Below, piece after piece: positions 28,793-39,395 of a stretch of 64,000 nt of DNA. The notes under the pieces are model-generated. The model was not told the origin of the DNA, did no database searches, and worked only from the letters and a program-made list of their open reading frames with translations. Position 1 is the stretch's first letter. Every line of letters starts with the position of its first letter. Position numbers and translations under genes: made by a program. This DNA is from Denitratimonas sp037478135 (lineage in GTDB: Bacteria > Pseudomonadota > Gammaproteobacteria > Xanthomonadales > Xanthomonadaceae), in NCBI RefSeq assembly GCF_037478135.1, contig NZ_JBBHDV010000006.1, forward strand, positions 62,001 through 126,000, read 5' to 3'.

Positions 28793-30742
28793 ATGATTCT
28801 GCAACGCACCCTGCTCGGCGGCGCCATTGCCGCCAGCTTGCTGTTCCTGACCGCCTGCGGCGGCGCGCAGGATTCCGCTTCCACCCCTCCCGCCGGGCAG
28901 ACCACGGCCCAGGCCGAAAGCGCGGACGCCTTCGTCGAACGCCTGAACCGTTCGCTGGAGGACATGACGCCGGAAATCACCTCGGCGCAGTGGCTGGCCA
29001 GCACCTACATCAACAACGACAGCCAGCGCGTGGCCGCCGCCGCGAACGAGCGCTGGCTGGCAGCGCGCAATGCCTTTATCGAGCAGGCCAGGCAGTTCGA
29101 TCCGGAAGCGCAATCGCCTGCCACCGCGCGCGCCTTGCACCTACTGACCAGCGACGCCGCCATGCCGGCCCCGCGTGATCCGGCCAAACTCAAGGAGCTG
29201 ACGGAAATCGCCAGCCGCATGGAGGCCGCCTACGGCGCCGGAAAATGGTGCCGTGACGCCGCTGGACAGGACTGCCTGGACATCGGCCAGATCTCGGAGA
29301 TCCTCGCCGACACGGCCAACAGCAGCTATCACGAGCAACTCGACGCCTGGCGTGGCTGGCACACCATTTCCAGCTCGATGCGGGCCGACTATGAGCGCTT
29401 CGTGGAACTGACCAACGAAGGCGCGCGCGACATGGGCTACGCCGACACCGGTGAAGTCTGGCGCTCCGGTTACGACATGGACGCAGCCGCTTTCCAGGCC
29501 GAAACCGACCGCCTCTGGCAGCAGGTCGAACCGCTATACACCCAGTTGCAATGCTATGCGCGCAACCGTCTGGTGGAAAAATACGGCGAGCAGGGTGAAG
29601 TCGACGGCCTGATTCCGGCGCATCTGACCGGCAATCTGTGGCAGCAGGACTGGAGCAATCTGTGGCCGCTGCTGGAGCCCTACGCCGGCGTTGGCAGCCT
29701 CGATGTGGGCGCGGCACTGCGCAGCCAGCGCGATGCCCTGCTGGCCAAGGCGATTTCAGGCAGTGGCGGGCTGACGCAGCTCACCGCCGAGCAGCAGGTG
29801 GAGCTGACCCGCCAGGCCGATATCGACATCGCCGCGAACATGACCCGCCTGGCCGAAGGTTTCTACACCGGACTGGGCATGCCGGCGCTACCGGATTCGT
29901 TCTACAGCGATTCGCAACTGGTGCAGCCGCGCGACCGCGATGTGGTCTGCCACGCCAGTGCCTGGCCGATGGATACCAAGGGCGAAGTGCGCATCAAGAT
30001 GTGCATCAAGCCGACCGAGGAAGAACTGACCACGATCTACCACGAACTTGGCCACATCTATTATTTCCTCGCCTACAAGGACCTGCCGGCGATTTTCCAG
30101 AACGGCGCGCATGACGGTTTCCACGAGGCCATTGGCGACACCATCGTGCTGTCGATGACGCCGGAATATCTGGCCTCGATCGGCCTGATCCAGGAGCCGC
30201 AGGTCAGCGAGCAGGCGGTGATCAATTCGCAGATGCGCATGGCGCTGTCCAAGGTGGCCTTCCTGCCATTCGGCCTGATGATCGACCGCTGGCGCTGGGG
30301 TGTGTTCGACGGCTCGATCACGCCGGACAACTACAACGCTGCATGGTGGGAACTGAAAAAGACCTATCAGGGCGTGGCACCTGCAGACGCCCGCGGCGAG
30401 GAGTTCTTCGACCCGGGCGCCAAATACCATGTGCCGGGCAATACGCCGTATACGCGCTATTTCCTCTCGCACATCCTGCAGTTCCAGTTCTACAAGGCGC
30501 TGTGCGATGCCGCCGGCCACGAAGGCCCGCTGTACCAGTGCAATTTCGCTGGCAATCCGGAAGCCGGGCAGCGTTACTGGGCGATGCTGTCCAAGGGCAA
30601 CAGCCAGCCGTGGCAGCAGACGCTGAAGGAACTGACCGGCGGCGAACAGATGGATGCCTCAGCGGTGCTGGAATATTTCGCGCCGCTCAACACCTGGCTG
30701 GAAAACCAGAACCAGGGGCAGGATTGCGGCTGGAACGGCTGA
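28793..30742 (+). CDS. M2 family peptidyl-dipeptidase (ACE-like), lipoprotein
   Basis: A zinc metallopeptidase of the angiotensin-converting-enzyme family, expected to cut dipeptides from peptide C-termini. 649 residues with a lipoprotein signal (LLFLTACGG), so probably anchored to a membrane facing the periplasm. The zinc motif is YHELGHIYYFLAYKD (HExxH) with the third ligand Glu in HDGFHEAIGDT. C-terminal motifs resemble ACE (YHVPGNTPYTRYFLSHILQF). GAGG precedes ATG 28793, which starts the lipoprotein signal. It lies 106 bases after tdh on the same strand and may be co-transcribed. A 14-base-pair hairpin follows. Confidence 0.93.
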   Translation: MILQRTLLGGAIAASLLFLTACGGAQDSASTPPAGQTTAQAESADAFVERLNRSLEDMTPEITSAQWLASTYINNDSQRVAAAANERWLAARNAFIEQARQFDPEAQSPATARALHLLTSDAAMPAPRDPAKLKELTEIASRMEAAYGAGKWCRDAAGQDCLDIGQISEILADTANSSYHEQLDAWRGWHTISSSMRADYERFVELTNEGARDMGYADTGEVWRSGYDMDAAAFQAETDRLWQQVEPLYTQLQCYARNRLVEKYGEQGEVDGLIPAHLTGNLWQQDWSNLWPLLEPYAGVGSLDVGAALRSQRDALLAKAISGSGGLTQLTAEQQVELTRQADIDIAANMTRLAEGFYTGLGMPALPDSFYSDSQLVQPRDRDVVCHASAWPMDTKGEVRIKMCIKPTEEELTTIYHELGHIYYFLAYKDLPAIFQNGAHDGFHEAIGDTIVLSMTPEYLASIGLIQEPQVSEQAVINSQMRMALSKVAFLPFGLMIDRWRWGVFDGSITPDNYNAAWWELKKTYQGVAPADARGEEFFDPGAKYHVPGNTPYTRYFLSHILQFQFYKALCDAAGHEGPLYQCNFAGNPEAGQRYWAMLSKGNSQPWQQTLKELTGGEQMDASAVLEYFAPLNTWLENQNQGQDCGWNG

Positions 30743-30826
30743 GCCTTCCCGCCCGTCATCGGCAAGCCTGGCACGCCGGTCCGTCGCAGACATCGACGTT
30801 CCGGCGTGCCGGCACCGATCCATTCG

Positions 30827-30860
30827 CACCGGGCTTCATCCGTGCAGATGAAGCCCGGTG
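30827..30860 (+). terminator. Perfect stem-loop after the M2 peptidase gene
   Basis: CACCGGGCTTCATC (30827-30840) pairs with GATGAAGCCCGGTG (30847-30860) around CGTGCA. It is terminator-like but lacks a T-run. Confidence 0.55.
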
Positions 30861-31039
30861 GCCGGAATGCGGCAAGTGCCTCCCCCGCGCTGCCGCTACT
30901 GCGGCGCAGCCACGCGGCTGGCCTCCACCGCCTCCGATGCCGTAGGCTTGGACAACAGGTCGAATGACTTTCCGGCGCCCGATATGCGGCACGGATACGA
31001 CCCTGCGATCACTGTTCATATCTCCGGGGGAATCCGCGC

Positions 31040-31681
31040 ATGATCCGTGTCTATCTGGTCGACGATCACGAAATGGTCCGCACCGGGTTCCGGGCACTGC
31101 TGACCCAGCATCCGGAATTTTCCGTCGTGGGCGAAGCCAGCACTGGCGAGGAAGCACTTGCCGGCCTGCGCGAAACGCCCGCCGATGTAGTGCTGTGCGA
31201 TCTGCATCTGCCCGGCATCAGCGGTCTGGAAGTCACCGACCGGCTGATCCGTGGTGGCAGCGAGGCGCGCGTGATCGTGGTTTCCGCCCAGGAGGACGGG
31301 CCGCTGCCCAGGCGCGTGCTCAATGCCGGTGCCAGCGGTTATCTGGGCAAGGCCGCGCCGAGCGAGGAACTGCTGCGCGCGATCCGCGATGTCTCCCGTG
31401 GCAAGCGCTACATCTCGGCCACGGTCGCCCAGCAGATGGCGATCAGCAGCCTGGACACCACCGGCTCGCCGTTCGAGCAGCTTTCGGTACGCGAGCTGGA
31501 AGTGGCGATGCTGCTGATCCAGGGCCTGCGCATGACCACGATCGCCGAGCGCCTGAATCTGAGCGCCAAGACCGTGGCCACACACAAGTACAACCTGTTC
31601 GCCAAACTGCATGTCAACGACATCGCCTCGCTGACGAAGATGGCGATGCAGCACGGTCTGAGCGAACCGCAGCTGGTCTGA
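31040..31681 (+). CDS. LuxR-type response regulator of the GacA/UvrY type
   Basis: 213 residues. A receiver domain (about 1-120) with acidic pocket VDDH, phospho-acceptor Asp in VVLCDLHLPGISG and Lys in GYLGKAAPSEELL is followed by a LuxR/NarL helix-turn-helix (about 145-205: LSVRELEVAMLLIQGLR, LNLSAKTVATHKYNLF). The closest match I recognise is UvrY/GacA, which drives transcription of small RNAs that titrate CsrA/RsmA. The uvrC and pgsA genes that often follow gacA are not present, and no partner kinase is adjacent, so the orthology is probable, not certain. Confidence 0.85.
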   Translation: MIRVYLVDDHEMVRTGFRALLTQHPEFSVVGEASTGEEALAGLRETPADVVLCDLHLPGISGLEVTDRLIRGGSEARVIVVSAQEDGPLPRRVLNAGASGYLGKAAPSEELLRAIRDVSRGKRYISATVAQQMAISSLDTTGSPFEQLSVRELEVAMLLIQGLRMTTIAERLNLSAKTVATHKYNLFAKLHVNDIASLTKMAMQHGLSEPQLV

Positions 31682-31740
31682 TCCGGAGCCGATACCCGTC
31701 CCGGCCCCGCGCCTACAAGACATTTCCCGACGCAAAAATC

Positions 31741-31775
31741 ACAACGGCCCGCCGCAGGATGCGACGGGCCGTTGT
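31741..31775. terminator. Bidirectional terminator between the response regulator and rne
   Basis: ACAACGGCCCG (31741-31751) pairs with CGGGCCGTTGT (31765-31775). TTT follows on the plus strand, and GCAAAAATC lies just left of the stem, giving the minus-strand transcript a U-run. It should therefore end rne transcripts more strongly than those of the regulator. Confidence 0.75.
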
Positions 31776-31799
31776 TTGTGCTGCGGTTGTTCCGCCAAT

Positions 31800-33359
<1,560 letters not shown>

Positions 33360-33362
33360 CTA
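33360..33362 (-). other. In-frame TAG within rne
   Basis: The coding strand reads GGC CGC TAG GAA GGT CGC. CAG in place of TAG would give an unbroken RNase E of about 1184 residues. The next base is G, which is not a strong readthrough context. Confidence 0.9.
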
Positions 33363-35354
33363 GCGGCCCTGCTGCGCTCGTCCGTCACGCCGCCCGCTGT
33401 TGCCGCTGGCGTCGCGCTTGCCGCCGCCATCACGGGCTGCGGCGTCCTGTCGTTGACCACGGTTGTTGCCGTTGTTGCCGCGCGTTTCCTGCGCCTGCTG
33501 GCGGTTGCGATCACGACCATCGCGTGCCTTGTCCTGACCGCGGCCGTCGCGTCGCCCACTCTGGGCCAAACGCGCATCCTGGCGACCCTTGCCACCACGA
33601 TCCGTTGCCGTGGCGGATGCCGCCGCGTCGTCGCCACCGGTGAAAAAGGCCATCAGCCGTGCGAAGAATCCAGGCTTGGCCTGCTTGACCGGCTGCCGGG
33701 CCACGGCGGGTGCTGCGGCGGCCGGTGCCGGCACTTCCTGCCGCACCGGAGCCGGCTGCGCCGGACGCACTGCGGTCACGGCCGGGGTCGGCGGGACGTT
33801 GAGGTTGGCCTTGGTCAGCGCGTGCGTTTCCTGCTTGCGCGGGCTGGTGCGCTGGTAACTGGGGCGGCCGCTTTCCTCGCCCAGCTCGTTTTCGCGCAGG
33901 CGGCTCACGTTGAAGTGCGGAGTTTCCATCTGCGCATCGGCCACGATCACCAACGGCACGTCGTGGCGCTGTTCGATCTCCAGCAGCGCGCGGCGCTTTT
34001 CGTTGAGCAGATAGTTGGCGATCTCGTCCGGAGCCTGCACCAGCACCTGGCCGGTGTTGTCCTTCATCGCCTGCTCTTCCAGCAGGCGCAGGATCGACAG
34101 CGACAGCGACTCGACACTGCGCATGCGGCCATGGCCTTCGCAGCGCGGGCAGACGATCTGGCTGGATTCGCCCAAGCTCGGGCGCAGCCGCTGGCGACTC
34201 ATTTCCAGCAGGCCGAAGCGCGAAATGCGGCCGACCTGGACCCGCGCACGGTCGTACTTGAGCGCCTGCGCCAGACGATTCTCGACTTCGCGCTGGTGCT
34301 TGTTGGAACCCATATCGATGAAGTCGATGACCACCAGGCCGCCCAGATCGCGCAGACGCAGCTGGCGCGCGACCTCGTCGGCGGCTTCCAGATTGGTGTT
34401 GAGCGCGGTTTCCTCGATGTCGCCACCTTTGGTGGCACGCGCCGAGTTGACGTCGATCGCTGTCAGCGCTTCGGTCTGGTCCACCACGATCGAGCCACCG
34501 GACGGCAGCCGCACCGAGCGCTCGTAGGCGTTCTCGATCTGGCTTTCGATCTGGAAGCGGTTGAACAGCGGCGTGGTGTCCTCGTACAGCTTGAGCTTGC
34601 GCAGGTTCTGCGGCATCACCTGCTGCACGAATTCACGCGCATCCTCGAACATTTCCTTGCTGTCGATCAGGATCTCGCCGATGTCGGCGCGCAGATAGTC
34701 GCGCAGCGCGCGGATGATCAGGCGGCTTTCCTGATAGATCAGGAACGGTGCCGGCTTGGACAGCGCCGCATCGGTGATCGCCTTCCACACCTGCAATAGA
34801 TAGTCGACGTCCCATTGCAGCTCGTCGGCATCGCGGCCGACGCCGGCGGTGCGGATGATCACGCCCATGTCGTCGGGGATGTTGAGCTTGTCCAGCGCTT
34901 CCTTCAGCGCGGCGCGGTCATCGCCTTCGATGCGGCGCGAGACGCCACCGGCGCTGGGGCTGTTGGGCATCAGCACCAGATAACGGCCGGCCAGCGAAAT
35001 GAAGGTGGTCAGCGCCGCGCCCTTGTTGCCGCGCTCTTCCTTGTCCACCTGCACGACCACCTCCTGGCCTTCGCGCAGCAGTTCCTTGATCGTGGACTTG
35101 TTGGGATTGGCACCCTCGACGAAGTAGTCGCGGGAGATTTCCTTCAGCGGAAGGAAGCCGTGCTTGTCGCCGCCGTATTCGACGAAGGCCGCTTCAAGTG
35201 AGGGTTCGAGCCGGGTGATGCGGCCCTTGTAGATGTTGGATTTCTTCTGCTCTTTCGAGGGTTGTTCGATATCGATGTCGTACAGGGTCTGGCCATCGAC
35301 GATGGCCACACGCAACTCTTCCTGCTGAGTTGCGTTGATCAGCATTCTTTTCAT
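33360..35354 (-). CDS. rne: Ribonuclease E catalytic half, ended by an amber codon
   Basis: The endoribonuclease that starts bulk mRNA decay and processes rRNA and tRNA. 664 residues up to TAG. S1 domain near residues 40-120; catalytic Mg-binding aspartates in LTAIDVNSARATKG and LVVIDFIDMGS; zinc-link CPRCEGHGRM; a likely membrane-anchoring amphipathic helix in KPGFFARLMAFFTGG (about 560); then an Arg/Gly/Asn/Gln-rich segment ending RDGRAQQGR. Catalysis should be intact. Xanthomonadales RNase E usually continues several hundred residues, and the continuation is present downstream in frame. Ending here would remove the arginine-rich RNA-binding and degradosome-binding tail. Start MKRMLINATQ at 35354. 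Confidence 0.95.
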   Translation of the reverse strand: MKRMLINATQQEELRVAIVDGQTLYDIDIEQPSKEQKKSNIYKGRITRLEPSLEAAFVEYGGDKHGFLPLKEISRDYFVEGANPNKSTIKELLREGQEVVVQVDKEERGNKGAALTTFISLAGRYLVLMPNSPSAGGVSRRIEGDDRAALKEALDKLNIPDDMGVIIRTAGVGRDADELQWDVDYLLQVWKAITDAALSKPAPFLIYQESRLIIRALRDYLRADIGEILIDSKEMFEDAREFVQQVMPQNLRKLKLYEDTTPLFNRFQIESQIENAYERSVRLPSGGSIVVDQTEALTAIDVNSARATKGGDIEETALNTNLEAADEVARQLRLRDLGGLVVIDFIDMGSNKHQREVENRLAQALKYDRARVQVGRISRFGLLEMSRQRLRPSLGESSQIVCPRCEGHGRMRSVESLSLSILRLLEEQAMKDNTGQVLVQAPDEIANYLLNEKRRALLEIEQRHDVPLVIVADAQMETPHFNVSRLRENELGEESGRPSYQRTSPRKQETHALTKANLNVPPTPAVTAVRPAQPAPVRQEVPAPAAAAPAVARQPVKQAKPGFFARLMAFFTGGDDAAASATATDRGGKGRQDARLAQSGRRDGRGQDKARDGRDRNRQQAQETRGNNGNNRGQRQDAAARDGGGKRDASGNSGRRDGRAQQGR

Positions 35355-35743
35355 TGGATTGTCATTCCTAACGCGCTCTTACCGCGAGGAACGCCGGGGC
35401 TCCGCGCCCAGTTTCGGGGGCAGCCGCCGCGCATCGCGCAGGCCACTGCCATGCAGAATCTCCAGCGCTTCAAACCGTCGGGCGTTTCCCACGGGAGCGC
35501 AATTCAAAACCTTCAAGGGGACCGGAAGACGCTTGCGCGCCAGCCCGGTATGGAAGCCGGAAAGCCGATGTCGGCACTTCCCGGGCGAACGGTCTGCCCG
35601 CCATCAACCACAGCAGCAGGTACACTGGCACACAAGTTGCGCGCCGCTGCCAAAGCCGTGTCGGAACCATCGCTGCCCGCCCGCGACACATGGGCGAACA
35701 GCCAAATCAGGACGTTATCTCGCTCTCTTAGTGTAGCAATGCC
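35355..35743. other. 389-base divergent region rne/rluC, probable long rne leader
   Basis: The rne-rluC divergence is a conserved arrangement. In E. coli rne has a leader of about 360 bases that binds RNase E and autoregulates the gene. A candidate minus-strand promoter here (TTGCCG at about 35754-35759, TACACT at 35730-35735) would give a leader of about 370 bases. I could not draw a convincing equivalent of the E. coli leader hairpin by eye. Confidence 0.4.
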
Positions 35744-36706
35744 ATGACAACGGCGGCAAACGGGCCCGGAAACGGGGTCCGGCTGGTGCAGGTCGATCCC
35801 GACCGCGCCGGCCAGCGCATCGACAATTTCCTCACCACCCAGCTCAAGGGCGCGCCACGCTCGTTGATCTACCGCCTGCTGCGCACCGGCCAGGTGCGGA
35901 TCAACGGCAAGCGGGCCAAGCCCGAATCGCGTCTGGAAGGCGGCGACCAGGTGCGCATTCCGCCGGTGCGTCTGGATCATCCCGGTGATGCCCGCACCCC
36001 GCCGGCCGGCCTGCTGGCGAAACTGGAAGCGGCCATCGTGTTCGAGGATGCGCGCCTGCTGGCCTTGAACAAACCCTCCGGCCTGGCCAGCCACGGCGGC
36101 AGCGGCATCGACTTTGGTGCGATCGAATCACTGCGTGCACTGCGCCCGAATCAGAAACTGGAGCTGGTGCACCGGCTGGACCGCGACACCTCCGGCCTGC
36201 TGGTGATCGCGAAAAAGCGCGCAGCCCTGGTCGAGCTCCAGGCGCTGCTGCGCGAAGACGGCGGCAGCGGCATGAACAAGCGCTACCTGACCCTTCTGAG
36301 CGGACGCCTGCCCGACGGCGTGATCACGGTCGATGCGCCATTGCATATCGGTCTGCGTCAGGGCGGCGAACGCCATGTGCAGGTCAATCCGCAGGGCAAG
36401 CCTTCGATCAGCCACTTCCAGGTGCTGGAGCGGCGCGGCGGCCATTCGTATTGCCAAGTGCGGATCGAAACCGGACGCACCCACCAGATCCGCGCCCATG
36501 CCCGCCACATCGGCCACCCGGTGGCTGGCGATGACAAATACGGCGACGAGGCGATCAATCGCCGCCTGCGCGAACAGACTGGCCTGCGTCGCCTGTTCCT
36601 GCACGCGGCCTCGCTCGAATTCACACTCGATGCCGGTGCCACGCCCTATCTTCTGAACGCGCCGCTGGCGCCGGATCTGGGACAGGCGCTGGACCGGCTG
36701 GGCTGA
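35744..36706 (+). CDS. rluC: 23S rRNA pseudouridine synthase RluC
   Basis: Isomerises uridines 955, 2504 and 2580 (E. coli numbering) of 23S rRNA. 320 residues: an S4-like RNA-binding domain (about 20-85, QRIDNFLTTQLKGAPRSLIY and RTGQVRINGKRAKP) and an RluA-type catalytic domain with the catalytic Asp in ELVHRLDRDTSGLLVIAKK and ETGRTHQIRAHARHIGHPV. It is divergent from rne, the usual location of rluC. The PspA gene follows after 104 bases. Confidence 0.95.
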   Translation: MTTAANGPGNGVRLVQVDPDRAGQRIDNFLTTQLKGAPRSLIYRLLRTGQVRINGKRAKPESRLEGGDQVRIPPVRLDHPGDARTPPAGLLAKLEAAIVFEDARLLALNKPSGLASHGGSGIDFGAIESLRALRPNQKLELVHRLDRDTSGLLVIAKKRAALVELQALLREDGGSGMNKRYLTLLSGRLPDGVITVDAPLHIGLRQGGERHVQVNPQGKPSISHFQVLERRGGHSYCQVRIETGRTHQIRAHARHIGHPVAGDDKYGDEAINRRLREQTGLRRLFLHAASLEFTLDAGATPYLLNAPLAPDLGQALDRLG

Positions 36707-36810
36707 GATCGCAGCCCGGCGCGTCACGCCTGCACGCATTTCGCGTCCTGCAACCGTGCGCAAGGCGTTATCCTGCGCCGGTTATCCGCCATTGCACTCC
36801 CGGAGGCGTC

Positions 36811-37566
36811 ATGTTCACCCGTCTGGCCAATGTTTTCCGTGGCTTCCTGTCGTTGTTCGTTTCGGGCATCGAGAAGCGCAACCCCGAAGCCCTGCTGGAA
36901 CTGGAGCAGGAAAACCTGCGCAAGCAGATCGGCAGTTACAACCAGAGCCTGGCCGCGCATGCCGGCCTGGCCGAGCGCCTGATGAGCCAGGTGCGCAAAC
37001 TGGAGGCCGAGGAAAACGATCTGCGCGCCAAGACCCGCGCCCATCTTCGCGCCGGCAACCAGTCCGCCGCCGCGCAACTGGCGCTTCGTTTGCAGACCGT
37101 GGTGCGCGAACTGGAAGAAAACCGCAGCCAGCTCGGCCAGGCCGAGGAGACCTACCAGAACCTGGTCAAGGCGCGCGATGTGGCGGTCAGCGCCGCGCGC
37201 GCCAAGATCGACGGCCTCAAGGGCGCGATCAACGACATGCGGATGAAGAAGGCGGTGGCCGACATGAACGAAATGGCGGCCGGCATGATCGGCCAGATCG
37301 GCGGCTCCGGCGACACCCTCAACCGCCTGCACGAGATGGTCGAAGAAGAACGCACCAAGCAGGCCGGGCGCGCGCGCGTGGCCAAGGATTCGATCGACAT
37401 GGGCGACATCCATCTGAAGGAAGTCGAACAGCAAGCCTTGGCCGACCAGGCGCTGGCCGATTTCGCCGCCGCCGAAGGCTTGACCATCGAAGGCGCACCG
37501 TTGCCGCAGCCGGCCGAACGCAGCATGGGTTCCATGCCGCGCCAGAGCGACAGCGAATCGACCTGA
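36811..37566 (+). CDS. PspA/IM30 family membrane-remodelling protein
   Basis: 251 residues, almost wholly helical coiled coil, matching the PspA/Vipp1 (IM30) family of ESCRT-III-superfamily proteins that coat and repair the inner membrane. The N-terminus MFTRLANVFRGFLSLFVSGIE is the amphipathic membrane helix. Helices rich in Glu, Gln and Arg follow to about residue 220, then a short disordered tail. The psp partners pspB, pspC and the sigma-54 activator pspF are absent. Instead four downstream genes encode an AAA+ ATPase and envelope proteins. A palindromic element (37574-37711) separates this gene from them, so relative expression may differ. Confidence 0.9.
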   Translation: MFTRLANVFRGFLSLFVSGIEKRNPEALLELEQENLRKQIGSYNQSLAAHAGLAERLMSQVRKLEAEENDLRAKTRAHLRAGNQSAAAQLALRLQTVVRELEENRSQLGQAEETYQNLVKARDVAVSAARAKIDGLKGAINDMRMKKAVADMNEMAAGMIGQIGGSGDTLNRLHEMVEEERTKQAGRARVAKDSIDMGDIHLKEVEQQALADQALADFAAAEGLTIEGAPLPQPAERSMGSMPRQSDSEST

Positions 37567-37573
37567 CCATTGG

Positions 37574-37711
37574 TTCCCTCGCCCCTGCCTGCGGGGGAAA
37601 GGGCCAGGGTGAGGGGGCGAGCGCCACGGGCGCGAGTGCTTTTGCTTCCAAGTGATCGCGAACAGCTCCCTCATCCCACTCCCTCTTCCGGCGGGAGAGG
37701 GGCTGTAGCCT
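37574..37711. repeat. Dispersed palindromic element, copy 2, between pspA and the AAA+ gene
   Basis: Shares GAGCGCC, three bases, GGCGCGAGTGCTT (37619-37641) with the copies in mutS and upstream of fah. It is bounded by CCCCTGCCTGCGGGGG-like and CCCTCTTCCGGCGGGAGAGGG palindromes, the latter ending 23 bases before the ATG of the ATPase gene. Confidence 0.8.
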
Positions 37712-37733
37712 CGAAGTTTTGGACCCGACACCG

Positions 37734-39395
37734 ATGCCACTGGAACCGCACGCACCCGACTGGCTCCCGGAACTGGCGCTGGCCTACGAAAGCGGCGCGC
37801 ACGGGCAGTTCGTGCTGTACGGCAATGTCGCCGACCGCTTTCCGCTCGGTGGCCGGCTGGTATCGCTGACACGTTATCTGGATGCGCAACTGCTGGCCGG
37901 CTTCCAGATCGTGTTCGGTTACGACGCCGGCAACGGCCTGTCGCTGCTGCGCGGTGCCGAGCGGCTGCGCGAATGGCCGGCGTTCGAGAAACTCGGGCCG
38001 CTGCCGCGCGAACCGCGTGCCGCGATGGAAGTGGTGGCGCGCTATCTGCGCTACCGCGCCAACCTGCGCGCGCTGGGGCGTGGCGAGGACGAACATGTCG
38101 CGCTGATCGCACGCGGCGTCGACCAGTGGCTGCCGGGCGGGCGCCAGGGCGATTTCGAGATCGCCAGCCTCGCCAGCCTGATGCGCGATTTCGCCACCGA
38201 GCCGCCGTTCTCCGAGCTGCCGTTCGCCAGTTTCCTGCTGGCCGACAACCTCAACGATCTGCACCCGCAAGTCGCGTTCAATCCACGCGCCGCCCGCGTG
38301 CATGTGCCGCTGCCCGATGTGGCGATGCTGACCCGCGCACTGGCGCAGTTGCGGGTGGATCATCCGGCCGCGTTCGATCCGGGCGAAGGCGATGAGCGCC
38401 ATGCGCAGGCATTGGCGGGGGTCAGTATCAGCGCGCTGCAGAGCCTGGTGCGGCAGCGCGCGCACGCCGGCCGGCCGTTGCAGCCGGCCGATCATGTGCA
38501 GGTCAAGAAATCGCTGGTCGAGGACGAGGCCAGCGGGCTGGTGGACTTTGTCGAATCGCACCGCACCCTGGACGACTACCACGCGCCCGGCGCCCTCAAG
38601 GACTGGCTGCGCCAGGACATCGCACTGTGGCGGGCCGGCCAGCTACGCGCGCTGCCGATGGGTTACCTGTTCTGTGGCCCGGTCGGCACCGGCAAGACCT
38701 TTCTGGTCGAATGTCTGGCCGGCGAGGCCGGCGTGCCGGTGGTCAAACTGAAGAACTTCCGCGACCGCTGGGTGGGTTCTTCCGAAGGCAATCTGGAAAA
38801 GATCTTCCGCCTGATCCGCGCGCTTGGGCGTTGCATCGTGTTCATCGACGAGGCCGACCAGTCGCTCGGACGGCGCGACGCTGGCAGCAGCGATTCGGGC
38901 CTGTCCGGCCGGCTGTACTCGATGATCGCGCAGGAAATGAGCGATTCGGGCAACCGTGGCCGGCTGATGTGGATTCTGGCCTCCTCGCGTCCGGACCTGA
39001 TCGAAGTCGACCTGAAACGCCCCGGCCGGGTCGATGTGAAGGTGCCGCTGCTGCCCACCGCCACGGCGGACGAAAGCGCGGCCTTGCTGAATGCCTTGCT
39101 GAAGCGTTTCGACATCGCGCCCGGGATCGAAGCGCTTTCACAGCTGCCATTGCCGCTGCTGTTGACACCCGGCGCGGCCGAGGCACTGGCGGTCAAGGTC
39201 TACCGCACCGTGCATACCGGATCGGTGACCCCGCTGGAAGCGCTGGCCAGCGCGCTGTCCGGCTACCGCGCGCCGGTGCCGGCTGATGTGATGGCCTTCC
39301 AGATGCACATCGCGATCCGCGAGGCCACCGACATGCAGTTCGTGCCCGAAGCATTGCGCCATTACGGTCAGGCCGATGCACAGGTGGTGCCATGA
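37734..39395 (+). CDS. AAA+ ATPase of the FtsH/Cdc48/Vps4 class in a PspA operon
   Basis: 553 residues. An N-terminal region of about 300 residues without a domain I recognise is followed by a single AAA+ module: Walker A FCGPVGTGKTFLVE (about 312), Walker B CIVFIDEADQSLGRR, sensor ILASSRPDLIEVDLKRPGR with the arginine-finger region. The GAFTGA loop of sigma-54 activators such as PspF is absent, so it is not a transcription activator. The RPGR region places it in the classical clade with FtsH, Cdc48 and Vps4. A TTG 15 bases upstream is possible, but ATG 37734 is preferred; no clear ribosome site is seen. Its stop overlaps the next start (ATGA at 39392). Confidence 0.85.
   Translation: MPLEPHAPDWLPELALAYESGAHGQFVLYGNVADRFPLGGRLVSLTRYLDAQLLAGFQIVFGYDAGNGLSLLRGAERLREWPAFEKLGPLPREPRAAMEVVARYLRYRANLRALGRGEDEHVALIARGVDQWLPGGRQGDFEIASLASLMRDFATEPPFSELPFASFLLADNLNDLHPQVAFNPRAARVHVPLPDVAMLTRALAQLRVDHPAAFDPGEGDERHAQALAGVSISALQSLVRQRAHAGRPLQPADHVQVKKSLVEDEASGLVDFVESHRTLDDYHAPGALKDWLRQDIALWRAGQLRALPMGYLFCGPVGTGKTFLVECLAGEAGVPVVKLKNFRDRWVGSSEGNLEKIFRLIRALGRCIVFIDEADQSLGRRDAGSSDSGLSGRLYSMIAQEMSDSGNRGRLMWILASSRPDLIEVDLKRPGRVDVKVPLLPTATADESAALLNALLKRFDIAPGIEALSQLPLPLLLTPGAAEALAVKVYRTVHTGSVTPLEALASALSGYRAPVPADVMAFQMHIAIREATDMQFVPEALRHYGQADAQVVP

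Noticed and set aside
37734..39395. The AAA+ protein as PspF-type transcription activator
   Set aside because: No GAFTGA loop, no Fis-type helix-turn-helix, and the RPGR region belongs to the FtsH/Cdc48/Vps4 clade.
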